DNA of 22,454 bases. Source: a virus. Position 1 is the first letter of the stretch, and the number at the start of each line of letters is the position of its first letter. The position numbers and the translations under genes are program-made. The DNA lies in IMG/VR virus record IMGVR_UViG_3300021424_000256, positions 1-22,454 of that record; one strand, 5' to 3'. Below, one piece after another: positions 7,704 to 15,621 of the stretch. The notes below the pieces were generated by a model. The model worked only from the letters and a program-made list of their open reading frames with translations. It ran no database searches and was not told the DNA's origin.

Positions 7704-9566
7704 TTATAAAAACATTGGAGTAAAACTTTCTTGAATATTTTCTAATTGTATATTTTGCATATCAAAATAAATTTTTGACATCCAATTTCCCAAAACTAAA
7801 GCTGAATAACTATCTTTTCTAGGTTTATCTGGTCCTGTTTTTCTCTTTAGATTAGGAGGCAAATCGAAATTCTGCAAACCTTGAGCGGATGTGGTGATTT
7901 GTATTAAAGCGCATTCTGTTTTAGTTAACAATATCATATCTGATAAATGTTCTACAAAATCTATCATTTTAGCTTCTTCATTTTCTTTTTCAGAATCTAA
8001 AGAGTTAGAAAATTTTAAATTACCAATATTAATTTTTTGTCTAGTTTGACTTCTGAAATTATCATCAATAGCGCGGCCAGCAAAATAAGTTCTTTGATGA
8101 TCGAAATTAGCTTGAAGCAATTCGTTTGCTAAACGAATCCAAGTTGAAGTAGGTTTGCGAAGAACAACGTATTTGTAATCAGATTTATTGTATTCTGATT
8201 TTGCAGATAACAAGTTCTGTTGATATTCTTCAGGTCTTTCAAACTCAGTTGTGATTTGCTTTAAATTAATTTTAGCATCTTTGAATAGTTCGCTTTCATT
8301 ACAAGAGTTCATGAATTGAACGCCGCCGTTATAATCCATGCAAATGCCAATAACATTGAAGTGTGTTAATATATATAGAAAATACTGTATGTGATCTTTT
8401 AAAGAAGAACCTGATAAAGCATAAGAATGCACAAGAGTAGAAATTTGTTTTTCTCTATTAATCTTCAAAACTTGAATGGCAAAATCATCAGAGGATTCTG
8501 TTTCGGACCAAGAAGGGTCAACAGCTACGATATATTCATCTTCTGGCTTGCCAACTACTTCAACTGACGGCAATTCACCATCAGGTACAGTACAAAGAGC
8601 CATTTTAGAAATTTTAAAATAACCAGAACTATCATCAGTAAATTGAGCGCCAAACTCTCTCAAAAACTGAGATTCACTCATTGTTGATCGAGCTTGATTA
8701 ATTAGATTTTGATCGTAAAGCTGTTCAGGAGCGCAATCATAAGAGAACTGCATCACACATCTTTTTGTTCTTTCTTTATTTTTAGGATTAAAAATTAATT
8801 GTTCATATTGTTCATAAAGTTTATATAAATATTCAAATTTAAAAGAAGCGGATGACAAAGCTATCAGTTTGTTATTCGGCCATTGATAACGATCTTCTTC
8901 TTTCATTTGGCCTTGCTCAATTAATTTCGTTTCGACTTTATATAGATCTTCTCTTTGTGTTGGATTTTGTACAACAGACAAAAATGGAACAATAACTTCA
9001 TTATAAATACGTTCCGGCATCAATAAAAACTCGTCAATAATAATACGATGAAAACGGAAACCGCGAAGCTTTTCGCCATCACCTAAAGGTAGAGCGCGAA
9101 TACGACTTTTACCAATTTCCATCACCCATTCGTCATTACTTTTTGAAACATGAGTAATACATTGTTTTAATAAATAAGCTTCTGGCTTTGCTGCAATATC
9201 TTCAATCTTTTTAAATATCATTTTAGATTGACGAAAAGATCGAGATAAAATACCTATTTCTATACCTTGATTTAAAATAGCATCTAATACCGCATAAATA
9301 CCACACGTCCAGGATTTGGAAAGTCCACGGCTCCAAACAGCTAAAAAATAATCACTTTCCAACATGCCTTTAATAGCCATATGTTGAAATGGAAATAATT
9401 TTACTCCAGCAATTAAATCTGTCGCAAAAGTAATATTGTTTCGAAGAAATTGATAAAACAATAACTTCGCTTCGCGCTCTTCTATATGTCCAGGAATTTT
9501 CGCCAACTCTTCATTGGAGATTAAATGTGACTTCCTTGGTACTTGGCTGCCGTGATCCCAACTCAT
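7704..9566 (-). CDS. terL: Terminase large subunit (ATPase-nuclease)
   Basis: 620 residues, normal for a large terminase. The N-terminal ATPase has a deviant Walker A (WSRGLSKSW, 78-86, Lys84), where the usual Gly before Lys is Ser83, and a Walker B IIIDEF with Asp178/Glu179. The C-terminal RNase H-like nuclease shows the three acidic positions expected: VAVDPSWSE (Asp350), GICMDYNGG (Asp411) and HLSDMILL (Asp543). It drives DNA packaging into the procapsid and cuts the concatemer. The start at 9566 overlaps the upstream nuclease gene by 56 bases. The next in-frame Met is about 60 residues in, so this start is kept. No partner gene has an obvious small-terminase signature; the gene at 10464-11552 is the best candidate. 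Confidence 0.93.
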   Translation of the reverse strand: MSWDHGSQVPRKSHLISNEELAKIPGHIEEREAKLLFYQFLRNNITFATDLIAGVKLFPFQHMAIKGMLESDYFLAVWSRGLSKSWTCGIYAVLDAILNQGIEIGILSRSFRQSKMIFKKIEDIAAKPEAYLLKQCITHVSKSNDEWVMEIGKSRIRALPLGDGEKLRGFRFHRIIIDEFLLMPERIYNEVIVPFLSVVQNPTQREDLYKVETKLIEQGQMKEEDRYQWPNNKLIALSSASFKFEYLYKLYEQYEQLIFNPKNKERTKRCVMQFSYDCAPEQLYDQNLINQARSTMSESQFLREFGAQFTDDSSGYFKISKMALCTVPDGELPSVEVVGKPEDEYIVAVDPSWSETESSDDFAIQVLKINREKQISTLVHSYALSGSSLKDHIQYFLYILTHFNVIGICMDYNGGVQFMNSCNESELFKDAKINLKQITTEFERPEEYQQNLLSAKSEYNKSDYKYVVLRKPTSTWIRLANELLQANFDHQRTYFAGRAIDDNFRSQTRQKINIGNLKFSNSLDSEKENEEAKMIDFVEHLSDMILLTKTECALIQITTSAQGLQNFDLPPNLKRKTGPDKPRKDSYSALVLGNWMSKIYFDMQNIQLENIQESFTPMFL

Positions 9567-10467
9567 TATCTATAAAATATTGTATATCCACCTGCCATAA
9601 CTTACTACCATGATATAACAATTTAGGTATAATATCTAAAGATTTATTTCTATCACCAGTAAATACAAACTGAATTTTACGAGCATATTTATGGGATAAA
9701 TATCTCATATTATGAAAGACATATTCTAGACTCGTCTTTCTATGAAATTTTTTATGATTATATTTTATTTTTGCAATATTGCTCTCGACAACCACAAATA
9801 AATAACCATCTAAACCAACAGCTTTCTCTATTTCTCGTTCAAACCGCGCTAAACCTGAAGTCATAGTCCCTAAAAAATCAGACTCAGCTTTGCGATCTAC
9901 AAATGTATAACTATAATCTTTTTTATTTAATAAATAATCACCAACAAAAAGTTTTTCTATTTTTGTATTATTAAATTCTAATGGATCTTGTTCTCTTGTA
10001 TCAACAAGCATTTGTACATCAGACAAATCAATAGAATGAAAATCTTTTGGTATATTTTGATTAAATAAGGGCTCTAATCCAATTTGCTTACAAGCTAAAT
10101 TATAAGAATTAAAATGCTTCTTATAAATATTTATAGAAGGTAAATTCAAACTTATTAATTCATTTGAAAAAGGTGCGTATTTATATTCTTTTTCTTTTAT
10201 TCTAGCTTGAAGCATCTCAAGTATTTTGCTTTTGACAATTTCTTGTTTTTCGCTTTTCTCCCATAATAAGAATTCTTGTATATCCAAAAATTCGGTTTGG
10301 AAATATTCTTTTTTGTTTTTGTATGGAATTTGCTTTTTATAAAATAAAGAATATCGCGGATAATATTTACAATAATATTCTGCTTGATAAAGTTCATGTT
10401 TTTTTAAATGAGCGTGTAAGCTTTTATCATTTACAAATTCTTCGTTACATATTACGCATTTGGTCAT
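9511..10467 (-). CDS. C2H2 zinc finger fused to ERCC4/XPF-type nuclease
   Basis: 318 residues. Residues 4-24 are a perfect C2H2 finger (Cys4, Cys7, His20, His24). A basic helical middle (about 25-145) follows. Residues 150-270 have the ERCC4 nuclease signature: VDTREQD (Asp156, Arg158, Glu159), VGDYLL (Gly176, Asp177) and VDRKAESDF (Asp191, Arg192, Lys193), then FVVVE. ERCC4-family enzymes (XPF, Mus81, archaeal Hef) cut branched or flap DNA; the finger would supply DNA binding. It overlaps its upstream neighbour by 4 bases (ATGA) and terminase by 56, so it is translated with the packaging genes. Role in trimming branched concatemers before packaging is inference. A homing-endonuclease-like role is the alternative. 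Confidence 0.85.
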   Translation of the reverse strand: MTKCVICNEEFVNDKSLHAHLKKHELYQAEYYCKYYPRYSLFYKKQIPYKNKKEYFQTEFLDIQEFLLWEKSEKQEIVKSKILEMLQARIKEKEYKYAPFSNELISLNLPSINIYKKHFNSYNLACKQIGLEPLFNQNIPKDFHSIDLSDVQMLVDTREQDPLEFNNTKIEKLFVGDYLLNKKDYSYTFVDRKAESDFLGTMTSGLARFEREIEKAVGLDGYLFVVVESNIAKIKYNHKKFHRKTSLEYVFHNMRYLSHKYARKIQFVFTGDRNKSLDIIPKLLYHGSKLWQVDIQYFIDNELGSRQPSTKEVTFNLQ

Positions 10468-11552
10468 ATAGCATCTTCTTTAGAAATGCCTAAAATTCTA
10501 GCCTTCCATGAAGACATGTTTTCGAATTTATCAGCTTCTTCTCTTACAACTTTCTTTTGCATATCAGCTATTTGAATCATCATTTTTCTTTCTTGTTCAT
10601 CTTGAAACAGCTCAACAAGATTAATGATAGAAGCGTTTTTTTGTTGATGCATTTCGACTCGTTTAGATCTTTCACCGTTTAGTTTTTGTAGTGATTTATC
10701 TATACGTTGGGCGCATTGATTATATTCTTCACTAATAGTTTTAAGAATTTCAGTTAAACGAATAGTTAAATCTTTTTGCTCTTGAGTGTCATTGAACATT
10801 TCGTTTACTTTGTTCTTTTTATTATCTATTTGCTTAAGATTGATATAATCCATGCAAACATTAATATATAAATTAATTTCATCAATTGTTAAATCAGGTT
10901 TGTCCCAAGTTGAACGAACAAATTCAGCCTCGAAAAGATCCTTATCTGTTGCGCTACGATATGTATCGTAATTTTGTATAAAACGTGGGCTGGATAAATA
11001 AATTAATAACTTTTCTAAACATTTACGATGCTGAAGACTGAGTTTGGACTCATCTATTTCTTGACCGCACCATTTATTCACTTTCTTAATTACTGAATTT
11101 AAACTGCGCGGCACTACATATTTTTCATTTACCGCTGATTCGTTTTCGACTAAATAATCAGGATGATTTGTTTTAATATATTTATGAATAGCCTTGTATT
11201 GAGGGGTAATAAATATATTGACATTTTTAACGTCTTGAAAATCTTTATTAAATAAAAGCTCTGTAATTTGTTTGGGAGAAATGCCTGTTTTAATATTTTG
11301 TTCTATAAATTCAATATGACTATCAGTTAAAGCAAATTCTTGAATTTGATTTTTATTTTTTTGTTTTTTATTTAGAACGCCTGATTCAATCATAAAGTCG
11401 CGCACTAATTTACAAACTTTATCGCGACCAGTTAAATCAGTTTTATCCAACATTAGATTTGCAATTATAACATAATCGGTTTGGCCTTCTTCAATCTTTT
11501 TTAAAATAAATACTTTATTTTCTTCTGTTAAATTATTCATTTGAAAAGACAT
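10464..11552 (-). CDS. Unknown protein with two HTH-like segments; small-terminase candidate
   Basis: 362 residues, highly charged and helical. Two similar segments begin with the 'LT...FI...I..G' pattern: residues 8-54 (LTEENKVFILKKIEEGQTDY) and 75-105 (LTDSHIEFIEQNIKTGISPK). Each looks like a helix-turn-helix of the kind that opens small terminase subunits and recombinases. Residues about 230-345 are predicted coiled coil (NKKNKVNEMFNDTQEQKD). DNA binding plus oligomerising helices, and a position two genes before the large terminase, make a small-terminase role plausible, though the protein is longer than usual. Start uncertain: ATG at 11552 overlaps the sigma-like gene by 20 bases; ATG at 11540 is also possible. 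I do not recognise a named family. Confidence 0.6.
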   Translation of the reverse strand: MSFQMNNLTEENKVFILKKIEEGQTDYVIIANLMLDKTDLTGRDKVCKLVRDFMIESGVLNKKQKNKNQIQEFALTDSHIEFIEQNIKTGISPKQITELLFNKDFQDVKNVNIFITPQYKAIHKYIKTNHPDYLVENESAVNEKYVVPRSLNSVIKKVNKWCGQEIDESKLSLQHRKCLEKLLIYLSSPRFIQNYDTYRSATDKDLFEAEFVRSTWDKPDLTIDEINLYINVCMDYINLKQIDNKKNKVNEMFNDTQEQKDLTIRLTEILKTISEEYNQCAQRIDKSLQKLNGERSKRVEMHQQKNASIINLVELFQDEQERKMMIQIADMQKKVVREEADKFENMSSWKARILGISKEDAI

Positions 11553-12255
11553 CGTTTTGTTCTAAAATTTCTTTTGCTTTTAAATATAAAAGTTTTTTTA
11601 AATTTTTAATTTGTTTATAACCCGCCTTGCGACCTTTTTCAGATGTTTTAAACTTTAAGAAACGCGCAACTTCTTCGTCAGTTAAACAATCAATAAAAAA
11701 CATTTTATAAATAAAATAATATTTATCATTCAAATTAGCCTTCATTAAATCATGTAATTTAGTTTCGGCTTGAACAAAGTTTACACTTTCGTTATTTTGT
11801 ATATTCAAGTGATAATTTTTATGGTTTTCAAGACTTACTGGAATTTTTAAATCGTATGCATTTTTTTTTGTTTTTTCCCACTTTGCGTATAGCGGACATT
11901 CATTACATTGTTTTTTGCTTGGAGTGAAACCACAGGAATTTTCTATTGATTTATCTAGCGCAGCTTTATTCTCATTAAATGGGCACGACAAACAAGGTTT
12001 AGCAAAAGAACTGTAATGATTGCGTATTATGTTTCTTATTTGATTAGTGACGATACGATTAACCCAAGGTTCAATTGCTCTCGATTGATCCCATAGATGC
12101 CATTTATTGTAGATATGTAATTTAATGATTTGTTCAATATCTTCAAAATCAAACCAAGTTATGGCTTTTAGTTTCCATTTGGTTTGGCGTTTTTTGATGA
12201 TTTGATCAATAATTTCATACATGTCCTCAAAATGCTTTTTGTCTTTACGCCTCAT
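11533..12255 (-). CDS. Sigma-70-like factor with Cys-rich insertion
   Basis: 240 residues. Residues 35-81 match sigma region 2: FDFEDIEQIIKLHIYNKW, then IEPWVNRIVTNQIRNIIRNH, the core-binding and -10 recognition helices. Residues 190-232 (CLTDEEVARFLKFKT ... KQIKNLKKLLYLKAKEIL) resemble the region 4 HTH. Between them lies an insertion with Cys88, Cys91, Cys108, Cys117 and Cys120 (CLSC ... CNEC), a likely zinc site absent from ordinary ECF factors. It probably redirects host RNA polymerase to phage promoters, as T4 gp55 does for late genes; which genes it serves is not visible. It overlaps its neighbours by 11 and 20 bases. An RNA-polymerase-associated adaptor is the alternative. Confidence 0.75.
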   Translation of the reverse strand: MRRKDKKHFEDMYEIIDQIIKKRQTKWKLKAITWFDFEDIEQIIKLHIYNKWHLWDQSRAIEPWVNRIVTNQIRNIIRNHYSSFAKPCLSCPFNENKAALDKSIENSCGFTPSKKQCNECPLYAKWEKTKKNAYDLKIPVSLENHKNYHLNIQNNESVNFVQAETKLHDLMKANLNDKYYFIYKMFFIDCLTDEEVARFLKFKTSEKGRKAGYKQIKNLKKLLYLKAKEILEQNDVFSNE

Positions 12256-12622
12256 TCACATCCTCGAAATTCCGACTAGATTGGCATTCTTTCAAAGATT
12301 GAGCTAAATACTCTTCTTGAGATAATATTTTAGATTGACCAATTGGTCTTTGAAATTTTTCTGATGAAGGTTTTTGACTTATAATCTCATTAACAGAAAA
12401 TTTATTTCTACCATTCTTCTCTACTTCATATTCTAGTTTTCGTGGCTTAGTGAATGTTGTTGGTAAACCATCTTCATCCACTTCTGCGCTACGAACGTTA
12501 CGAGAAACAGTAGGGCGAGATTGACCTAAAATTTGACCGCCCATAGGAGTTCCGCAGCTTGAACAAAATTTAGCTCCTAACATATGTTTTGTACCACATT
12601 GAGAACAATAAACATTACTCAT
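12245..12622 (-). CDS. Zinc-ribbon protein, function unknown
   Basis: 125 residues. The N-terminus is a zinc ribbon, CSQCGTKHMLGAKFCSSCGT, with Cys6, Cys9, Cys20 and Cys23, of the type found in many small bacterial and phage proteins. The rest is polar, low in hydrophobics and probably disordered (Lys/Glu/Ser/Gln-rich). It lies between the PhoH-like ATPase and the sigma-like factor, overlapping the latter by 11 bases, so translational coupling is likely. It may bind nucleic acid or an RNA polymerase subunit together with the sigma-like protein. No specific function can be assigned. Confidence 0.7.
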   Translation of the reverse strand: MSNVYCSQCGTKHMLGAKFCSSCGTPMGGQILGQSRPTVSRNVRSAEVDEDGLPTTFTKPRKLEYEVEKNGRNKFSVNEIISQKPSSEKFQRPIGQSKILSQEEYLAQSLKECQSSRNFEDVNEA

Positions 12623-12634
12623 ATGTATATTATA

Positions 12635-13381
12635 TTAGTGATTTTGAGTTTTATCTAATTTCTTAAGTGTATGTATGATATATTTCAAAATTTCACTTCT
12701 TAATATATCTTCTTCACTGAATTCAAAACAATGAATACCTTTTTCGCGACTTTCTTCAGTATTGAAGATGTCGTATATTTTCATAAAACCTGATTTATTA
12801 CCAACATCAGATTGCATAGAATCGCCACAAATAAACATCTTAGTATTTTCACCAATACGAGTGATGGCAGTAATTAATTCTTTAGTAGAAAAGTTTTGGC
12901 ATTCATCAATTAAAACAATCATGTCTTTCCATGTAGCGCCGCGCAAAAAATTAACTGGTAATGCTTCAATCATTTTTTGTTGTTCAAGATATTTAGTTTG
13001 ATTAAGAGGTATCAATTCGTCCAATTTGTCATATAGCGGTATCATAAATGGATTAAATTTTTCATCAACTGTACCGGGTAATGCACCCAAAGCTCTTTCT
13101 CCAGATTCAGCAATTGTTCTAATATATTTGATTTCAGAATAATTTCCGGTATTAAATAAATGCAAAGCACAATAAACCGCCAAAAATGTTTTTGAACTTC
13201 CGGCTGGTCCATTAATAAATACAATTTTACTATTTTTATCAAAAACAATATTTACTATCATCTTTTGCTTATCGGTTAATTTAAAATCTTTTATATTCAA
13301 TCGAACATGTTTGAATTGATTTTCATTAACTATTTCTTCAAGTTCTGGTTTAATGTGTTTTTTCTTCTTTTTATTTGACAT
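12635..13381 (-). CDS. phoH: PhoH-like ATPase
   Basis: 248 residues. After a Lys-rich N-terminus it has the full PhoH core: Walker A GPAGSSKTF (58-66, Lys64), GERALGALPGTVDEKFNPF (about 94-112), FLRGATWKD followed by Walker B IVLIDECQN (155-163), and FICGDSMQSD (sensor-type motif at about 183-192). The usual Walker A is GPAGTGKT; here the Gly before Lys is Ser63. PhoH-like proteins are widespread in phages, especially aquatic ones; proposed roles concern RNA metabolism or phosphate stress, and none is firm. It is the first gene of the minus-strand series. Its start is 26 bases from the divergent glycosyltransferase. Confidence 0.93.
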   Translation of the reverse strand: MSNKKKKKHIKPELEEIVNENQFKHVRLNIKDFKLTDKQKMIVNIVFDKNSKIVFINGPAGSSKTFLAVYCALHLFNTGNYSEIKYIRTIAESGERALGALPGTVDEKFNPFMIPLYDKLDELIPLNQTKYLEQQKMIEALPVNFLRGATWKDMIVLIDECQNFSTKELITAITRIGENTKMFICGDSMQSDVGNKSGFMKIYDIFNTEESREKGIHCFEFSEEDILRSEILKYIIHTLKKLDKTQNH

Positions 13382-13407
13382 GTTAATTTAGGATTACACT
13401 ATTATAT
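13382..13407. promoter_or_regulatory. Divergent promoter region between phoH-like and GT4 genes
   Basis: Only 26 bases separate the two divergent ATGs. The minus strand has TATAAT (plus-strand 13401-13406) 20 bases before the phoH-like ATG, but no good -35 at the right distance. The plus strand has TATTATATATG running into the GT4 start, which would give a near-leaderless transcript. Promoter elements must extend into one or both coding regions. Confidence 0.3.
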
Positions 13408-14451
13408 ATGGTTTTTCACTGTTTAAGTATTCCTTATGCACCTACAAGGAAAGAGGTATCTTTATGCGCTTTTGTTCAAAAGGTATATAAGTTTTGTGAC
13501 GAAATGACTAAACGAGGTCATACTGTTTATCATTATGGTCACGAAAACTCTAATGTTAATTGTACTGAACATATAACTGTTACTAATGATAATATTTTAA
13601 AATTGTCATATGACAACTTAAATAGTTGGCAGCAAGTAGGTTTCAATCAAGATGTAGAAACACATGCTTTTAAAATTTTTAATCAAAATGCTATTCTTGA
13701 AATCAAAAAGAGATTAAAAACAAATAAAGATTTTATTATGTGTTGGTTTGGTTTTGGTCATTTAAAGACTGCTGAAACCTTTCAGAAACAAGCTATTGTT
13801 GTAGAACCTAGTATTGGATACGATTCGATGTTTGCGCCGGTTAAAATCTTTGAAACAAAAAGCCAGCTCCATAAAATGCATGGGCTGGCTCAAACAAATG
13901 TAGATTTTGAAAAAGAGTATGTTGTTTATCCAGGTTTTGATGCAAATGATTTTGAATACAAATCAACAAAATCTAATACAGCGTTATTTTTAGGTAGAAT
14001 CATACCGGAAAAAGGAGCGGGTCTTGTTTATGATATTTGTAATCATATACAGCAAGAAATTATTTTTGCTGGTCCAAATATAATGAAATTACAAGATACT
14101 AAATATTGTAAATTTGTGGGCTTTGTAGAACCAAATCAAAGAAAAAAATTATTAAGCAATGCAAAATTTTTATTTGCACCAAGTTTATTTATTGAGCCTT
14201 GTAATTGGACCGTCATTGAAGCTCAATTTTCAGGAACCCCAACAATAACAACGGATTTTGGCGGTTTTACAGAAACCGTATCACAATTAAGAACAGGATT
14301 TAGATGTTTTGATTCGCAAAGCATGATTCATAGTATATTCAATATAAATAAAATAGATCCATCAGAATGTTATAAAAACGCAATCAATAAATTTACAATA
14401 ACAAATCAGTGTGACAATTATGAAAATATTTTTAAATCATTTATACATTGA
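13408..14451 (+). CDS. GT4-family glycosyltransferase
   Basis: 347 residues, GT-B fold. The N-terminal half starts MVFHCLSIPYAPTRKEV and has GHTVYHYG (38-44). The C-terminal Glycosyl_transf_1 half has FLGRIIPEKGAG (194-205), IIFAGPNI (218-225) and the donor-binding/catalytic segment FIEPCNWTVIEAQFSGTPTI (261-280, Glu263 and Glu271) followed by GGFTETV. GT4 enzymes transfer a sugar from a nucleotide donor with retention of configuration; donor and acceptor cannot be read here. It is the only convincing plus-strand gene in the AT-rich part. It diverges from the phoH-like gene, and its 3' end overlaps the convergent GT9 gene by 34 bases. It carries a strong hairpin within codons 152-161. Confidence 0.9.
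   Translation: MVFHCLSIPYAPTRKEVSLCAFVQKVYKFCDEMTKRGHTVYHYGHENSNVNCTEHITVTNDNILKLSYDNLNSWQQVGFNQDVETHAFKIFNQNAILEIKKRLKTNKDFIMCWFGFGHLKTAETFQKQAIVVEPSIGYDSMFAPVKIFETKSQLHKMHGLAQTNVDFEKEYVVYPGFDANDFEYKSTKSNTALFLGRIIPEKGAGLVYDICNHIQQEIIFAGPNIMKLQDTKYCKFVGFVEPNQRKKLLSNAKFLFAPSLFIEPCNWTVIEAQFSGTPTITTDFGGFTETVSQLRTGFRCFDSQSMIHSIFNINKIDPSECYKNAINKFTITNQCDNYENIFKSFIH
13861..13890. repeat. Inverted repeat inside the GT4 gene
   Basis: AGCCAGC-T-CCAT ... ATGG-GCTGGCT forms an 11-bp stem with one bulged base and a 7-base loop within coding sequence. It is far richer in G/C than its surroundings. No T-run follows on either strand, so it is not an ordinary terminator. Confidence 0.7.
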
Positions 14452-15251
14452 TCTATTTTTTCCTTGACCATTTCAAATGTTATTGTTTTTGTGCATTCAA
14501 AATTTTTGCTCCTAGGACACCACATCCAATTACTAGAATCAAATTTTTCTTCATTAAAGCATCCATGACAAACTTTTTCGTTATCAATTCTATAAATATC
14601 TTTTTTAAATTCACACCAATTTTTTGTAACATTAGAAATCAATACAACTTTTTTATTAACTCCATGAGCAAGCCAAGTTAAACCATTCGATGTTCCAAGA
14701 TGAAATTCCGCATGATACAAGTAATTGCAACAATTTTCTAAATCTAATCCACATCTATTAATGCTTTTTTTAGGTATATAGTTTAAATTTTTACCATTTC
14801 CAAAAGATTCGTATTTATCTATACAAACTGTAGAAATATTATATTTATCTTTTAAATATTTTATTACGAAATCCCAACCATTTATAAAATTCCAATATCT
14901 ACCTTGATGACTGGACTGCATTGATAATGTAACATATCTTTGTTTAATATTTCTTGGTTTTATATTAAAAGAAATATTTGTATTACTTTATTCAAAAGCT
15001 AAACCCAAATCATCTGAATATCCTTTTTGCAAAGGTTGATCAAAATGAAAATGTATTTCTTTATATTCATCAAAAACATCAGTATCTTTAAATAAAATAT
15101 TTGGATAAGCCTTTTCAAAAAGATGTATCAAATTTTTATTTATTAAATAATAAACAGTGTTTTTAGTGATTTTTTGATACCGATCTACTTGACATACGGA
15201 TCCGATAGTATCTCCTAATGCTGAAGAAGTGTTTTTAATTTTTACTATCAT
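14418..15251 (-). pseudogene. GT9/BAHT-type heptosyltransferase-like gene split by in-frame TAA
   Basis: One continuous minus-strand frame of 278 codons, broken only by TAA at 14988-14990 (codon 88). Both halves align with the GT9 domain (residues about 1226-1535) of the giant enzyme: upstream SSALGDTIGSVCQVDRYQKI with GSLGDNIAWVPVVDHFQKI, downstream RYVTLSMQSSHQGRYWNFIN with KYVCIGSLSTCQAKFWNNPD. The Cys pattern Cx2Cx13Cx7C (codons 228, 231, 245, 253) and FECTKTITFEMV match the iron-finger type of bacterial autotransporter heptosyltransferases. Start chosen at ATG 15251 (MIVKIKN), which aligns with the GT9 domain start and overlaps the upstream gene by 17 bases; ATG 15266 is also possible. 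The halves could be two genes, a nonsense mutant, a readthrough product or a sequencing error. Confidence 0.8.
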
Positions 15252-15612
15252 ATATTTCGTAACCAATCTTAGTTTCTGTTATTTTATTTGGAAAAAATTT
15301 ATTTTGAAATTCTTTTTTAGCTATATATCTTTCATAATTGCATTTATCAACATATTCAGCGGTAACTTCATTAGACTTGGCTTTTTCTACAGCATGAAAT
15401 GTTTTTAAATTTGCGGTTTCTATATTTTTAAATTCTTGAGAATGCATAATATTGTTCCACAAATCATCATTATTGACTTGAATTTTTAAAAAATCATAAC
15501 ATTTTTTCCAATTATTAAAAGGTTGGCCAAAGAAATTATGTTTTTCGCTTTTAATATATAAAATGGTTAAATAATCAAAGGCGTAAGCTTCATCTACTTC
15601 TATATTTATCAT
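15235..15612 (-). CDS. Small companion protein of the glycan cluster, unknown
   Basis: 125 residues, charged, no membrane segment. The opening IEVDEAYAFDYLTILYIKSEKH, a central LWNNIMHSQEFKNIE and the end RYIAKKEFQNKF ... TETKIGYE loosely recall the small DUF6165-type proteins often found beside glycosyltransferases, which open with a 'DKITILEIK' helix. That resemblance is from memory and tentative. It starts 9 bases after the giant enzyme's stop and overlaps the GT9 gene, so the three probably share a transcript. Leader ATTTAATTATATG, no SD. Confidence 0.6.
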   Translation of the reverse strand: MINIEVDEAYAFDYLTILYIKSEKHNFFGQPFNNWKKCYDFLKIQVNNDDLWNNIMHSQEFKNIETANLKTFHAVEKAKSNEVTAEYVDKCNYERYIAKKEFQNKFFPNKITETKIGYEIYDSKN

Positions 15613-15621
15613 ATAATTAAA

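Noticed and set aside
10121-10140. Palindromic TATAAATATTTATA resembling a T4 late promoter
   Set aside because: It lies within the ERCC4 nuclease gene, and no such box was seen in the proper orientation upstream of the structural genes.
14418-15266. Stop-codon reassignment to explain the split GT9 gene
   Set aside because: TAA ends most other genes in the window, so it cannot be generally recoded.
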